Shown: positions 54,186 to 62,741 of the stretch, piece after piece
How positions within the stretch are numbered: position 1 is the stretch's first letter
Layout of the letters: the number at the start of each line of letters is the position of its first letter
Source: Fontibacterium temperatum
Lineage (GTDB): Bacteria; Pseudomonadota; Alphaproteobacteria; Pelagibacterales; Pelagibacteraceae
Assembly (NCBI GenBank): GCA_964203055.1
Contig: CAXNKS010000001.1
Span: 124,001 to 188,000 of the forward strand
Length of the DNA: 64,000 nucleotides
Reading direction: 5' to 3'
The notes under the pieces: model-generated
What the model saw: only the letters and a program-made list of their open reading frames with translations
What the model was told of the DNA's origin: nothing
Database searches by the model: none
Made by a program: the position numbers and the translations under genes

Positions 54186-55017
54186 ATGAAAACTTATAAA
54201 ATTTTAATTCCAGTTTTTAATGACTGGGAATCTCTTTTAATTCTCTTAAATAACATTCATGCTTTAAAAATTAATAATCTTGCCCACATAAAAATCTTAA
54301 TAATTGACGATTGTTCATCAGAAATTTTAAATAAAAAAATAGAATTCGATTCATTTAAAGATATAGAAATAATTAAAAATATCAAAAAATATTGGTCATG
54401 GCAAAAGTATTGCTAATGGGATTAATTATTTAAGTAAAAAAAACGACTTTGATTACCTCATTGTTATGGATGGAGATGGCGAAGATAGACCAGAAGAAGT
54501 AAAAGAACTGATATTAAAGTCAATTGACCTTCCCTTCGTAACTATAACTGCAAATCGTATTAAACGTTCTGAGAGTGCATTTTTTAAATTATCTTATCAT
54601 TTGCATAAAATTTTAACTCTAGTTCTAACTGGTTATTCAATAAAATTTGGAAATTTTATGTGCATACCTAAAAAAGATTTAAACTTAATAACTTCTAACA
54701 AAAATCTTTTTGTGAGTTTTTCAGGAACTGTTGCAAAATTTATTAAAAACAAAACATCTATACCCTCAATAAGAGGAGTTAGATATTGCGGCCCTACTAA
54801 AATGAGTTTTCTAAAACTTATTAGACACTCTTTACTAATCATCTCTGTATTTAGAAAAGAGACCGCTATCAGATTGTCTATATTATTTTCAATATATGCG
54901 ACGTTGATATTTTATTTTTTAAAAAATGCGTTTTTATTATTCATATTACCGCTTGCCGTAATAAATATATTAATTATTTTCACTCTTTTCGTTCTTTATA
55001 AAAAAAACTCTTCTTAA
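54186..55017 (+). CDS. Glycosyltransferase family 2 (polyprenyl-phosphate sugar transferase-like), frameshifted
   Basis: A GT-A enzyme. It starts MKTYKILIPVFNDWESLLIL; the frame ends at 54416 after KNIKKYWSWQKYC. Removing one A from the six-A run 54384-54389 restores NIKNIGHGKSIANGINYLSK and then YLIVMDGDGEDRPEEV, which carries the metal-binding DGDGED (DxD-type). The corrected length is 276 residues, with two C-terminal membrane segments (about 220-270). The layout resembles DPM/ArnC-like enzymes that make polyprenyl-phosphate sugars for a GT39 partner, which is the gene just upstream. Confidence 0.82.
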
Positions 55018-55023
55018 AAAAAT

Positions 55024-56043
55024 CTACTTAATTCCTAAGCGTTTATGTATCTGAGTAGATGAGGTTGTGTATTGGAAAACAAGATTCTCATTTGGCCTTG
55101 CTCTCACAAAGCATTCTCTAGCTGCTAAAGCGCCTTCATGAAATCCAGATAAAATTAACTTAAGCTTACCCGGATAAGTACAAATATCACCAATAGCAAA
55201 GATACCCTCCTCATTAGTTTGAAAATTTTTTGTATTAACTGAAATACATTTCTCTTCTAAATTTAATCCCCAATTTGCAATTGGTCCAAGTTCCATCTTA
55301 AGTCCAAAAAAAGCAATTACTGAGTCTATTTTTAAAATTTCCATCACATCGTTATTTTTTTGTATTTCAATATTTTCTAATTCTTTATCTCCATTAATTC
55401 CTTTAAGTTGATAAAAAGTTTTAATTTCAACTTTTCCTGATTTTGCAATTTCTTTAATTTTATTTAATGTATGCGGTGCGCCCTTAAAGTCATCTCTTCT
55501 ATGAATTAAATAAACTTTTTTTGCTATATTAGATAACTCTAAAGTCCAATCTAGAGCAGAATCACCTCCTCCAAATACTGCAACTATTTGATCTTTAAAT
55601 TTAGATTTATCTTTAACTGAGTAGTAAAAACCTTTTCCTTCAAATTTTTCAACATTTTTAATATCTACTTTTCTAGGCTCAAAAGACCCAACTCCACCAG
55701 CTATAATAATATTAGGTGTTTCAAAAATTTTATTTTCACTAGTAATAACCTGCCATAATTTATTATTTTTTTTTAATTCATTAACTCTTTGGTTAAGATG
55801 AAACTGTGGTTTAAAGGGTTTTATTTGCACAGATAAATTTTTGATTAAATCTTCTCCTGTGCAATCTGGAACTCCAGGAATGTCATAAATAGGTTTGTCA
55901 GGATAAAGTTCTATGCACTGTCCACCTATTTTATCTAAATTATCAATAACATGAGCGTTAAGACCTAAAATGCCTAGTTCAAAAACGGAAAATAATCCAA
56001 CGGGTCCTGCTCCAATGATTACGGCGTCAGTTTTAATTGTCAT
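55024..56043 (-). CDS. Ferredoxin-NADP(+) reductase (thioredoxin reductase-like type)
   Basis: A 339-residue FAD/NADPH flavoprotein of the TrxR-like ferredoxin reductase group. The FAD Rossmann motif is VIIGAGPVGLFSVFELG, the NADPH motif AVFGGGDSALDWTLEL, and the second FAD motif IFAIGDICTYPG. It has no redox CxxC, which rules out thioredoxin reductase. It lies one base after the ferredoxin gene in the same operon and within 1.4 kb of proteorhodopsin, so reducing power and light-driven proton pumping are encoded side by side. Confidence 0.92.
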   Translation of the reverse strand: MTIKTDAVIIGAGPVGLFSVFELGILGLNAHVIDNLDKIGGQCIELYPDKPIYDIPGVPDCTGEDLIKNLSVQIKPFKPQFHLNQRVNELKKNNKLWQVITSENKIFETPNIIIAGGVGSFEPRKVDIKNVEKFEGKGFYYSVKDKSKFKDQIVAVFGGGDSALDWTLELSNIAKKVYLIHRRDDFKGAPHTLNKIKEIAKSGKVEIKTFYQLKGINGDKELENIEIQKNNDVMEILKIDSVIAFFGLKMELGPIANWGLNLEEKCISVNTKNFQTNEEGIFAIGDICTYPGKLKLILSGFHEGALAARECFVRARPNENLVFQYTTSSTQIHKRLGIK

Positions 56044-56044
56044 A

Positions 56045-56365
56045 TTAACTTTGCGTTTTTGGCATCCTGACTACTATACCATCAAGATCATTTGTAATAA
56101 TAATCTGACAGCTTAGTCTGCTCGACTTTTCTGCATTTTGAACAAAATCAATCATATCCTGTTCTGACTCTTGAGCTTTTGGAATTTTATTTAAAAACTT
56201 TTCATCAACATAAACATGACAAGTAGCGCAAGCACAAGAACCTCCACAATCAGCATCAATTCCTGGAACAGAATTTTTTATGGCTCCTTCCATTATTGAA
56301 TAACCAACTGGCATTTCTATTTGATGTTCTTTTCCGCTATGTTCTATATAAGTAATTTTTGGCAT
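56045..56365 (-). CDS. [2Fe-2S] ferredoxin (adrenodoxin type)
   Basis: A 106-residue ferredoxin. Cluster ligands follow the adrenodoxin pattern C-x5-C-x2-C in DADCGGSCACATCHVYV, with the fourth Cys in SSRLSCQIIITNDLDG. It carries electrons for the reductase immediately downstream; in alphaproteobacteria this type often serves Fe-S assembly or P450s. The gap to the downstream reductase is one base. Confidence 0.95.
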   Translation of the reverse strand: MPKITYIEHSGKEHQIEMPVGYSIMEGAIKNSVPGIDADCGGSCACATCHVYVDEKFLNKIPKAQESEQDMIDFVQNAEKSSRLSCQIIITNDLDGIVVRMPKTQS

Positions 56366-56401
56366 TAAATTAAAAACCTTAGATCATATAACAGTGAATT
56401 T

Positions 56402-57409
56402 ATGTTTTTAAAATTACAATTTGTTAAAAAAAAATTTTTTTTAAAAGATTCTTTTAAAATATCAAGAGAAAACAAAAAATTCATAAAAACTATAATAATA
56501 AAACTCACAGAAAACGACAAAGCCGGTTTTGCAGAATGTGTTCCATACAAAAGATATGGTGAAACCCAAGAAAAAATATTTTCATATTTAAAAAGTAATG
56601 AATATGAAATCACAAAGCTAATTAGACAAAATAGACTTCAAGAAATTAAATATTTATCCTTAAGAACGGCTCTAGAATTAGCTTTTAAACATCTTAATAT
56701 AAAAAAAAATAAAAAATATTATTTAGGAAAAAAATATCAAACTTCAATTACTATTCCTATATTTAGCCAAGAAAAACTTGAGAAAATAATTCGCAAATTT
56801 AAAAATATTAATTTTATTAAAGTAAAAGTTAATAAAAATAACATCTTAAAGACGATTAAATTTATAAATAAAAAATGTCCTAAATCAAAGATAATAATTG
56901 ATGCTAATGAAGGATTAAATTTTATACTTTTAAAAAAAATTATTAAAGATTTAGAAAAATTAAATGTAATTATTATAGAACAACCATTGAAATATGGATT
57001 GGACTATAAGCTTAAAAATATCAAAACAAAAATATTATTTTGTGCTGATGAATCTTTTCATATTAAAAATAAAAACAAAATTTTAAAATACTACCAAGTA
57101 ATAAATCTCAAATTAGATAAATTTGGTGGCTTAAGTAAAAGTCTTGAGATTATTAAATTTTTAAAAAGAAAAAATAAAAAAATATTATTAGGATGCATGG
57201 TCAGTTCGTCATTGTCGATTATCCCAGCGCTATCGCTTGCAAAGTATTGTGATTTTTTAGATCTTGATGGTGCCTATTTCTTAAAAAAAGATTTTAAAAA
57301 TGGAATTACTTATAAAGATAGCAATTTGCTTTTAAATAAGAATTTTATTAGCCTAAATAAAAAAGGCCCCCAAGAAAATCTTGAGGGCCTTTTTAAAAAA
57401 ATTAGTTAA
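56402..57409 (+). CDS. Enolase-superfamily dipeptide epimerase (L-Ala-D/L-Glu epimerase-like)
   Basis: A 335-residue muconate-lactonising/dipeptide epimerase subgroup enzyme. The N-terminal lid domain contains GFAECVPYKRYGET. The barrel has the catalytic KVKV lysine pair, metal ligands IIDANEG, IIEQPL and CADESF, and the second-side Lys in INLKLDKFGG. It could epimerise Ala-Glu from murein recycling; the substrate is not fixed by motifs. The last 17 codons overlap a strong hairpin that serves the convergent proteorhodopsin gene. It is divergent from the ferredoxin gene. Confidence 0.83.
   Translation: MFLKLQFVKKKFFLKDSFKISRENKKFIKTIIIKLTENDKAGFAECVPYKRYGETQEKIFSYLKSNEYEITKLIRQNRLQEIKYLSLRTALELAFKHLNIKKNKKYYLGKKYQTSITIPIFSQEKLEKIIRKFKNINFIKVKVNKNNILKTIKFINKKCPKSKIIIDANEGLNFILLKKIIKDLEKLNVIIIEQPLKYGLDYKLKNIKTKILFCADESFHIKNKNKILKYYQVINLKLDKFGGLSKSLEIIKFLKRKNKKILLGCMVSSSLSIIPALSLAKYCDFLDLDGAYFLKKDFKNGITYKDSNLLLNKNFISLNKKGPQENLEGLFKKIS
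57360..57394 (-). terminator. Bidirectional terminator hairpin inside the epimerase 3' end
   Basis: AAAAAGGCCCCCAAG and CTTGAGGGCCTTTTT form a 15-bp stem with one mismatch and a 5-base loop. Minus-strand transcripts of proteorhodopsin meet it 22 bases beyond their stop, followed by a T6 run, the classic intrinsic terminator. The hairpin lies entirely within the epimerase coding sequence (codons for KKGPQENLEGLF). It is the best terminator in the window. Confidence 0.9.
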
Positions 57410-57415
57410 TTATTA

Positions 57416-58117
57416 TTACTTGCTACCAGCAGGCGTTAAGCTTGCTGCAGTTTTGTAAATAACTAAACCAAATAATATTTTATTAATAAAGTCTGCCAAG
57501 TTGTAAACAAGGTTTAAAGTAACCTCATTTGCAGAACCTGTCATATATCCAAAAAGATATCCTAATGGGTATACAGACCAACCGATTGTTACAATCCATT
57601 TACAGAATTCAAAACAATCTTTTGCGGCACCTGATAGTCTTGCTGCTTCTCTACCAGCTTCACCAGAGAAAACTTCATATAAAATGAAAATCCATCCGGC
57701 CATACCAATAATGAAACCAGCGTTAATATTCATATATCCAGCTTCGCCAAGATATCCACCTACTAACATAACTAATGTTCCTAAAAATAATCTCCAGAAA
57801 ATTCCAGAAGAAACTTTTTTAACAGCTGAAAGTATAAAGTAAAATTCAATCATTAATAAAGGAACTGTTAATAACCAATCAATATATCTAAATACTGTTG
57901 GTGATGTACCTGTGCTTACCCAGACTTCTCTCATGTACATGTAATGCACAAATGCAATACCTGTAACTAGACCTGATAAAGTCATTGACGTTCTCCAAGA
58001 AGCTTTTACTGAATTTCTTTCTATGAAAAAGAAAAACGTACTAGCTAACAAGGCCATTGATATTAACCAGAATGTAATTCCAGTTATATCGCTAGATTGT
58101 AGAAGAGTTGTTTTCAT
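57416..58117 (-). CDS. Proteorhodopsin, green-absorbing type
   Basis: A 233-residue seven-helix retinal protein that pumps protons in light. Numbering from ATG 58117, the Schiff-base Lys is K213 in NLADFINKILF, the counterion Asp is D80 in FRYIDWLLTVPLL, the proton donor Glu is E91, the His linked to the counterion is H58, and the spectral tuning position (105 in the GPR numbering) is L88, predicting green rather than blue absorption. No signal peptide precedes the first helix; an in-frame stop lies just upstream. An AGGGGATTA ribosome site precedes the ATG. Divergent from crtI. Confidence 0.97.
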   Translation of the reverse strand: MKTTLLQSSDITGITFWLISMALLASTFFFFIERNSVKASWRTSMTLSGLVTGIAFVHYMYMREVWVSTGTSPTVFRYIDWLLTVPLLMIEFYFILSAVKKVSSGIFWRLFLGTLVMLVGGYLGEAGYMNINAGFIIGMAGWIFILYEVFSGEAGREAARLSGAAKDCFEFCKWIVTIGWSVYPLGYLFGYMTGSANEVTLNLVYNLADFINKILFGLVIYKTAASLTPAGSK

Positions 58118-58268
58118 TAATCCCCTGTTTGTTTATTTAAGTGGTGCAAAAATAGAGTAATTTGTTATTTTTTAAAAGAAAATTAAATTTAATTAAATCG
58201 ATGATTTTCCTAACTTTTTGTAGTGACTATTAGCGTTAAAATAGAAATATGAATGAATCACTAAGTAA
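58118..58268. promoter_or_regulatory. Divergent control region of proteorhodopsin and crtI
   Basis: This 151-base gap must hold both promoters. It has the AGGGG ribosome site of proteorhodopsin at 58121-58125 (minus strand). Beyond that I see only A/T-rich repeats (AAATTTAATT) and a TAAAAT (58237-58242, plus strand) that could be a crtI -10; no good -35 accompanies it. Shared light or growth-phase control is inference. Confidence 0.35.
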
Positions 58269-59744
58269 ATGAACAAAAAAGCAATAATTATAGGTTCAGG
58301 TTTTGGAGGAATTGCATCGGCAATTAGACTGAGAGCTATGAATTATGATGTCACTTTGATTGAAAAAAATTCTGATTTAGGAGGTAGAGCAAGAACATTT
58401 TATAAAAATGGATACACATTTGACGCTGGTCCAACCGTAATAACAGCGCCCTATCTTATTGAAGAACTATTTTCACTTTTTAAAAAGAATATTAATGATT
58501 ATGTAAAAATTGTACCATTGAAAATTTGGTACCAATTTATATTTAGTGATTTATCGAAATTTGATTATACAGATGATCATAAAGTCAATTTACAACAAAT
58601 ATCAAAGATTAATTCTGAAGACATTATTGGATTTGAGAAATTACTAAAATTTTCAGAGAAAATATTTAACAAAGGTTATTTAGAGTTAGCGGATAAACCG
58701 TTCACTAATTTTTTTTTCATGTTAAAACAAATACCATCTTTATTATTGTTAAAAAGTTATTTTTCTGTTTACAAACTTGTATCAAAATTTTTAAAACACG
58801 AAAAATTGAGAAAAATTTTTAGTGTACAGCCGCTTTTAGTTGGTGGAAATCCATTTTCAACAACTTCAATTTATGCATTGATATTATTTTTAGAAAAAAA
58901 ATGGGGTGTTCACTATGCTCTAGGTGGTACAGGAAAAATTATTATAGCACTAGAAAAACTAATGAATGAAATTGGAGTTAAAATTATTAAAAATGACGAA
59001 GTTATCAAAATAATAACAGATAAAAAAAATATTAGCGGAGTTATTACTAAGAGTAATAAAATAATTAATGCAAAAATTGTTGTTTGCAATGCAGATCCCC
59101 CTTTTGTGTATAAATATTTATTAGATGAAAAACAAAATACATTTTTATTTAAAAAAAAAGTAAAAAGAATGAATTATTCAATGGGTCTATTTGTTTATTA
59201 TTTTGGATCTAAAAAAAAATATAATGACGTTCAGCATCACACAATTTATTTTGGAGATTCTTATAAAGATTTATTAAATAAAATTTTTGACGAAAAAGTA
59301 TTAACTGATGATATTAGTTATTATCTTCACAGACCAACGGCGACAGATCCTACAATGGCTCCGAAAGATAAGGATTGTTTTTATGTATTGGTACCGGTTC
59401 CAAATAACTTATCTAAAATAAAATGGGATACAGAAGCAGAGAGATTTAAGAAAATAATTATAAAAAAATTAAGCTCAACTTTATTACCTAATATTGAAGA
59501 ATATATAGAAAGTGATTTCTACGTCACGCCTGACTACTTTGAGAAAGAACTTAGAACTCTTCACGGATCAGGATTTTCAATTCAACCATTATTTTCGCAG
59601 TCTGCTTACTTTAGATTTCATAATAAATCTGAAATATATAAAGGACTATACTTTGTTGGTGCTGGAACACATCCGGGTGCTGGAATTCCTGGGGTTTTAT
59701 CATCTGCTAAAATTTTAGATAGAATTGTGCCCAAAATTCTATGA
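58269..59744 (+). CDS. crtI: Phytoene desaturase (lycopene-forming)
   Basis: CrtI (491 residues) introduces four double bonds into phytoene to give lycopene. The FAD motif AIIIGSGFGGIASAIRLRAM is at the N-terminus, with LIEKNSDLGGRARTF, and the C-terminal carotenoid-desaturase signature GLYFVGAGTHPGAGIPGVL. It overlaps crtB by four bases (ATGA). First gene of crtI-crtB-crtY-blh. Confidence 0.96.
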   Translation: MNKKAIIIGSGFGGIASAIRLRAMNYDVTLIEKNSDLGGRARTFYKNGYTFDAGPTVITAPYLIEELFSLFKKNINDYVKIVPLKIWYQFIFSDLSKFDYTDDHKVNLQQISKINSEDIIGFEKLLKFSEKIFNKGYLELADKPFTNFFFMLKQIPSLLLLKSYFSVYKLVSKFLKHEKLRKIFSVQPLLVGGNPFSTTSIYALILFLEKKWGVHYALGGTGKIIIALEKLMNEIGVKIIKNDEVIKIITDKKNISGVITKSNKIINAKIVVCNADPPFVYKYLLDEKQNTFLFKKKVKRMNYSMGLFVYYFGSKKKYNDVQHHTIYFGDSYKDLLNKIFDEKVLTDDISYYLHRPTATDPTMAPKDKDCFYVLVPVPNNLSKIKWDTEAERFKKIIIKKLSSTLLPNIEEYIESDFYVTPDYFEKELRTLHGSGFSIQPLFSQSAYFRFHNKSEIYKGLYFVGAGTHPGAGIPGVLSSAKILDRIVPKIL

Positions 59745-60559
59745 AATTAGAATTTTATATAAAGCATTACGGAAAATCATTTTATTGGGCAGGTAAATTT
59801 TTAAAAGAAGATGTATTTGCTGATTGTGCAATTCTGTATGCTTTTTGCAGGGTTGCAGATGATCTAGTTGATGAAAATAAAAACTCAAAAACTAAAATTG
59901 ATAAATTTATAAAAGAATATTCAAATACAAAATCTAAAAATATAATTATTAATAAGTTTAAAAAAATTCAAGAAAAATATAATATTCCTAATAAATTTAT
60001 TAACGATTTATTTTACGGAATAAAATTAGATACGAAAATTGTAAAAATTAAATCCGAAAAAGAGATTATTAAATATTCATATTATGTAGCAGGAACAGTA
60101 GGAGCAATGATGGCTCATATATTTAACACAACTAATCCTAAAGCAATTAAGCATGCAATAGATCTTGGGATAGCAATGCAATTAACTAATATTGCAAGAG
60201 ATGTAGTGGCTGATGCCAAATTAGGAAGAATTTATTTACCTCAAAACTTTTTAAAACAAAATATTAAGACAAAAGATATAGTTAATGAAAATTTTGATCG
60301 AACTAAATTATTTGCAGCTATAGCTAAAATTATTATTATGTCTGAAAAATTTTACAAAAGTGGCAATAATGGAATAAAATATTTACCACGGCCAATTAGA
60401 TATCCAATATTTCTTGCAAGCTCATTATATCATAGAATTGGAGTAAAAATTATTAATAGCAATTTAAATAAATATTTTAATTCCAGAATATATGTTGGTT
60501 TTTTTGAAAAATTATTTATTTCTTTAAAAACATTTTTTATCTTTAACTTTAAATATTAA
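59741..60559 (+). CDS. crtB: Phytoene synthase
   Basis: CrtB (272 residues) condenses two geranylgeranyl diphosphates. The first Asp-rich motif is FCRVADDLVDEN and the second NIARDVVADAKLGRIYLP, both metal-diphosphate binding. No geranylgeranyl diphosphate synthase (crtE) is in the window, so GGPP must come from elsewhere in the genome. It overlaps crtI by four bases and is followed by crtY after 14. Confidence 0.96.
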   Translation: MKLEFYIKHYGKSFYWAGKFLKEDVFADCAILYAFCRVADDLVDENKNSKTKIDKFIKEYSNTKSKNIIINKFKKIQEKYNIPNKFINDLFYGIKLDTKIVKIKSEKEIIKYSYYVAGTVGAMMAHIFNTTNPKAIKHAIDLGIAMQLTNIARDVVADAKLGRIYLPQNFLKQNIKTKDIVNENFDRTKLFAAIAKIIIMSEKFYKSGNNGIKYLPRPIRYPIFLASSLYHRIGVKIINSNLNKYFNSRIYVGFFEKLFISLKTFFIFNFKY

Positions 60560-60573
60560 ATCAATAATTAGTA

Positions 60574-61701
60574 ATGAATAACTTCGATTTTATAATTATA
60601 GGAGCTGGTTGTTCTGGCTTATCTCTTTTGTATGAAATGAATAAAAGTAATATTCTAAAAAATAAGACTTGTGCAGTTTTTGATAAGAGAAAACAATTTA
60701 GCAAAGATAAAATTTGGTCATATTGGAATGTTTTTGAACATTCATTTTCTGATTGCCTATTGGACCAATGGGACAAGGTAATTGTTAAGGGTAATGAAGA
60801 AATAATTTTAGATTGCAAAGACTTTGCTTATCAATCCGTAGATAGTGAAAAATTTTATAATAAAATATTAAAAAATATAAGTGATAATAAAAATATTAAA
60901 CTTTTTTTAGATCATAGCGTCGACGAAATTAGTGAAGAGAATGATCAAATAATAATCAAAAGTAAAAATGAGCTATTTAAGGCAAATTTAGTTTTTGATA
61001 GCTCATTAAAAATTAACAACAGTAAAGACTCTAAGATCTACCAGCACTTTTATGGTTGTGAAGTAAATTTTAAAGAAAATATAAATTTAAGTAAATACCC
61101 GACCCTTATGGACTTTAATTGCGATCAAGGTAATTGGACGCACTTTTTTTATACTCTGCCTCTAAGTGATAAAAAAATATTTATTGAAACAACTTGGATT
61201 TCAGATCAACAAAACTCTACAATAGATGAGTATATGTCTGAGATTAATGAATATATTCAAAAGAATTTAAATTATAAAAAGGAATATACTTTTGGCTACA
61301 ATGAAATGGGGTCCATCCCAATGTTTCACTTTCAGCAAAAGACAGAATATAAAAAAATAATAAAAATTGGAGCTGCGGCAAATCTTACAAGAAAAAGCAC
61401 TGGTTACACGTTTTTAAATATTCAAAAATTCACAAAAGAATTAGTTCAAAAACTAATCAAAAATCAAATTATTAGTAATGTTCAAATACAATCAAAATAT
61501 AACTTTTTGGACAAAATATTTATCAAAGTTTTACTAGAGGAAAAAAGTAATATGCACAAAATTTTTTTTAGACTTTTTAAAAAGAATAATACAAAAGATA
61601 TTATAAGTTTTTTATCTAATGACAGTAATTTTATACAAGATATAAAAATAATTTTAAGTATGCCCAAATTAATTTTTATTAAAAAATTACTAAATTTTTA
61701 A
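60574..61701 (+). CDS. crtY: Lycopene beta-cyclase
   Basis: CrtY (375 residues) cyclises both ends of lycopene to beta-carotene. Flavin-binding N-terminus FIIIGAGCSGLSLLYEMN, the DKIWSYWNVFEH region of the CrtY family, and TTWISDQQ match the bacterial cyclase group. The C-terminal third is Lys/Ile-rich. It is followed by blh after three bases. Confidence 0.92.
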   Translation: MNNFDFIIIGAGCSGLSLLYEMNKSNILKNKTCAVFDKRKQFSKDKIWSYWNVFEHSFSDCLLDQWDKVIVKGNEEIILDCKDFAYQSVDSEKFYNKILKNISDNKNIKLFLDHSVDEISEENDQIIIKSKNELFKANLVFDSSLKINNSKDSKIYQHFYGCEVNFKENINLSKYPTLMDFNCDQGNWTHFFYTLPLSDKKIFIETTWISDQQNSTIDEYMSEINEYIQKNLNYKKEYTFGYNEMGSIPMFHFQQKTEYKKIIKIGAAANLTRKSTGYTFLNIQKFTKELVQKLIKNQIISNVQIQSKYNFLDKIFIKVLLEEKSNMHKIFFRLFKKNNTKDIISFLSNDSNFIQDIKIILSMPKLIFIKKLLNF

Positions 61702-61704
61702 TAA

Positions 61705-62650
61705 ATGACCTATAATTTAAAAAATATATTTTAATAATATTAATATTTTTTTTTTATTATTAATTTGTATTTTAGCTACAATTAATTTTTTTTTAAATTT
61801 ACCATCTGCATATATATATATTTTTTGTTTCTTATTAATTGCAACAGTAGGTGTTTCGCATGGGGCCTATGACGGAAAAAAAGGTGAGTTATTATTTAAT
61901 AATAAATTCAAAAATTGGAAATTTATTTTTTATTTTACTTATGTTGCATTAGCTATTTCAGTTTTTATAATTTGGTATTTAAATCCATTAATCTCATTAA
62001 TAATTTTTTTAGTTGTATCTTCATTTCATTTTGGAAAAGAGGATTTAGAAATTTATTTAGATAAAAAATATAAACTCCACCTATTTATTTTTTTTTTAAA
62101 AGGTTCTTTAATTGTGCTGCTTCCATTATTTTTTAATTTTGAACAAACGAACTTGATTTTTAATACAATAATTTTTTCAAAAGATTACGTTCTGTTATCA
62201 AGTAATTATACTAAATTGATTTTAATACTAAATTTGCTAACTCAGGTACTTTTTTATTTATATGTTTATTTAAAAAAAAAATTAAATATAAATGACTTTA
62301 TATCAATTATTTTTGAAATTTTTTTAATAATTATTGTATTTTATTTATTTACTCCAATTGTTGCATTTACTTTATATTTTTGTTTCATGCATTCTCTTAA
62401 AAACATTCTTCTAATTTCTAATGAACTTAACCCAAATTTATTTAGAGGCTTTCAAATATTTTTTAAGAAATCATTATTTTTAACTTTAATAACTTTTTTT
62501 ATTTTAATTATTAGTTTATTTTTTTTGATAAAATTTAACCTTCTTGAAAACTCGATTGAAAAAATTATTTTTATTGGCTTAGCTTCGTTAACACTTCCTC
62601 ATATAATCTTACATTCCATAGCGGAAAATATTCAAGTATCAAAAATCTAA
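61705..62650 (+). CDS. blh: Beta-carotene 15,15'-dioxygenase (Blh), frameshifted near the start
   Basis: Blh cleaves beta-carotene into two retinals, the chromophore of proteorhodopsin. The likely start is ATG 61705 (MTYNLKNIF); the frame then hits TAA. Removing one T from the T4 run at 61729-61732 gives FNNINIFFLLLICIL and continues to the stop at 62650, 314 residues. The polytopic protein has conserved His sites in GVSHGAYDGKKG, SSFHFGKEDLE, FCFMHSLKNIL and TLPHIILHSIAEN. A GTG at 62114 is an internal codon, not the start. Confidence 0.9.
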
Positions 62651-62666
62651 AGAGCAAGACTTTAAT

Positions 62667-62682
62667 AGCTAAATTCTTAGCT
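62667..62682 (+). terminator. Weak hairpin after blh
   Basis: AGCTAA and TTAGCT around a 4-base loop lie about 20 bases beyond the blh stop, with TTTG following. The stem is only six A/T-rich pairs, so it is a doubtful terminator and would be weak. Confidence 0.25.
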
Positions 62683-62741
62683 TTGAAACTACATATCTTT
62701 TGGTTTACTATTAAATTAACCTAATAATAATTGGGAAAAAA

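Noticed and set aside
61705..62650. blh as a pseudogene starting only at GTG 62114
   Set aside because: The conserved GVSHGAYDGKKG site lies upstream in the same frame, so the gene is longer; one surplus T explains the break.
57416..62650. Recent horizontal transfer of the proteorhodopsin-carotenoid region
   Set aside because: Base composition and codon style are like the neighbours, and no integrase, repeat or tRNA flanks it.
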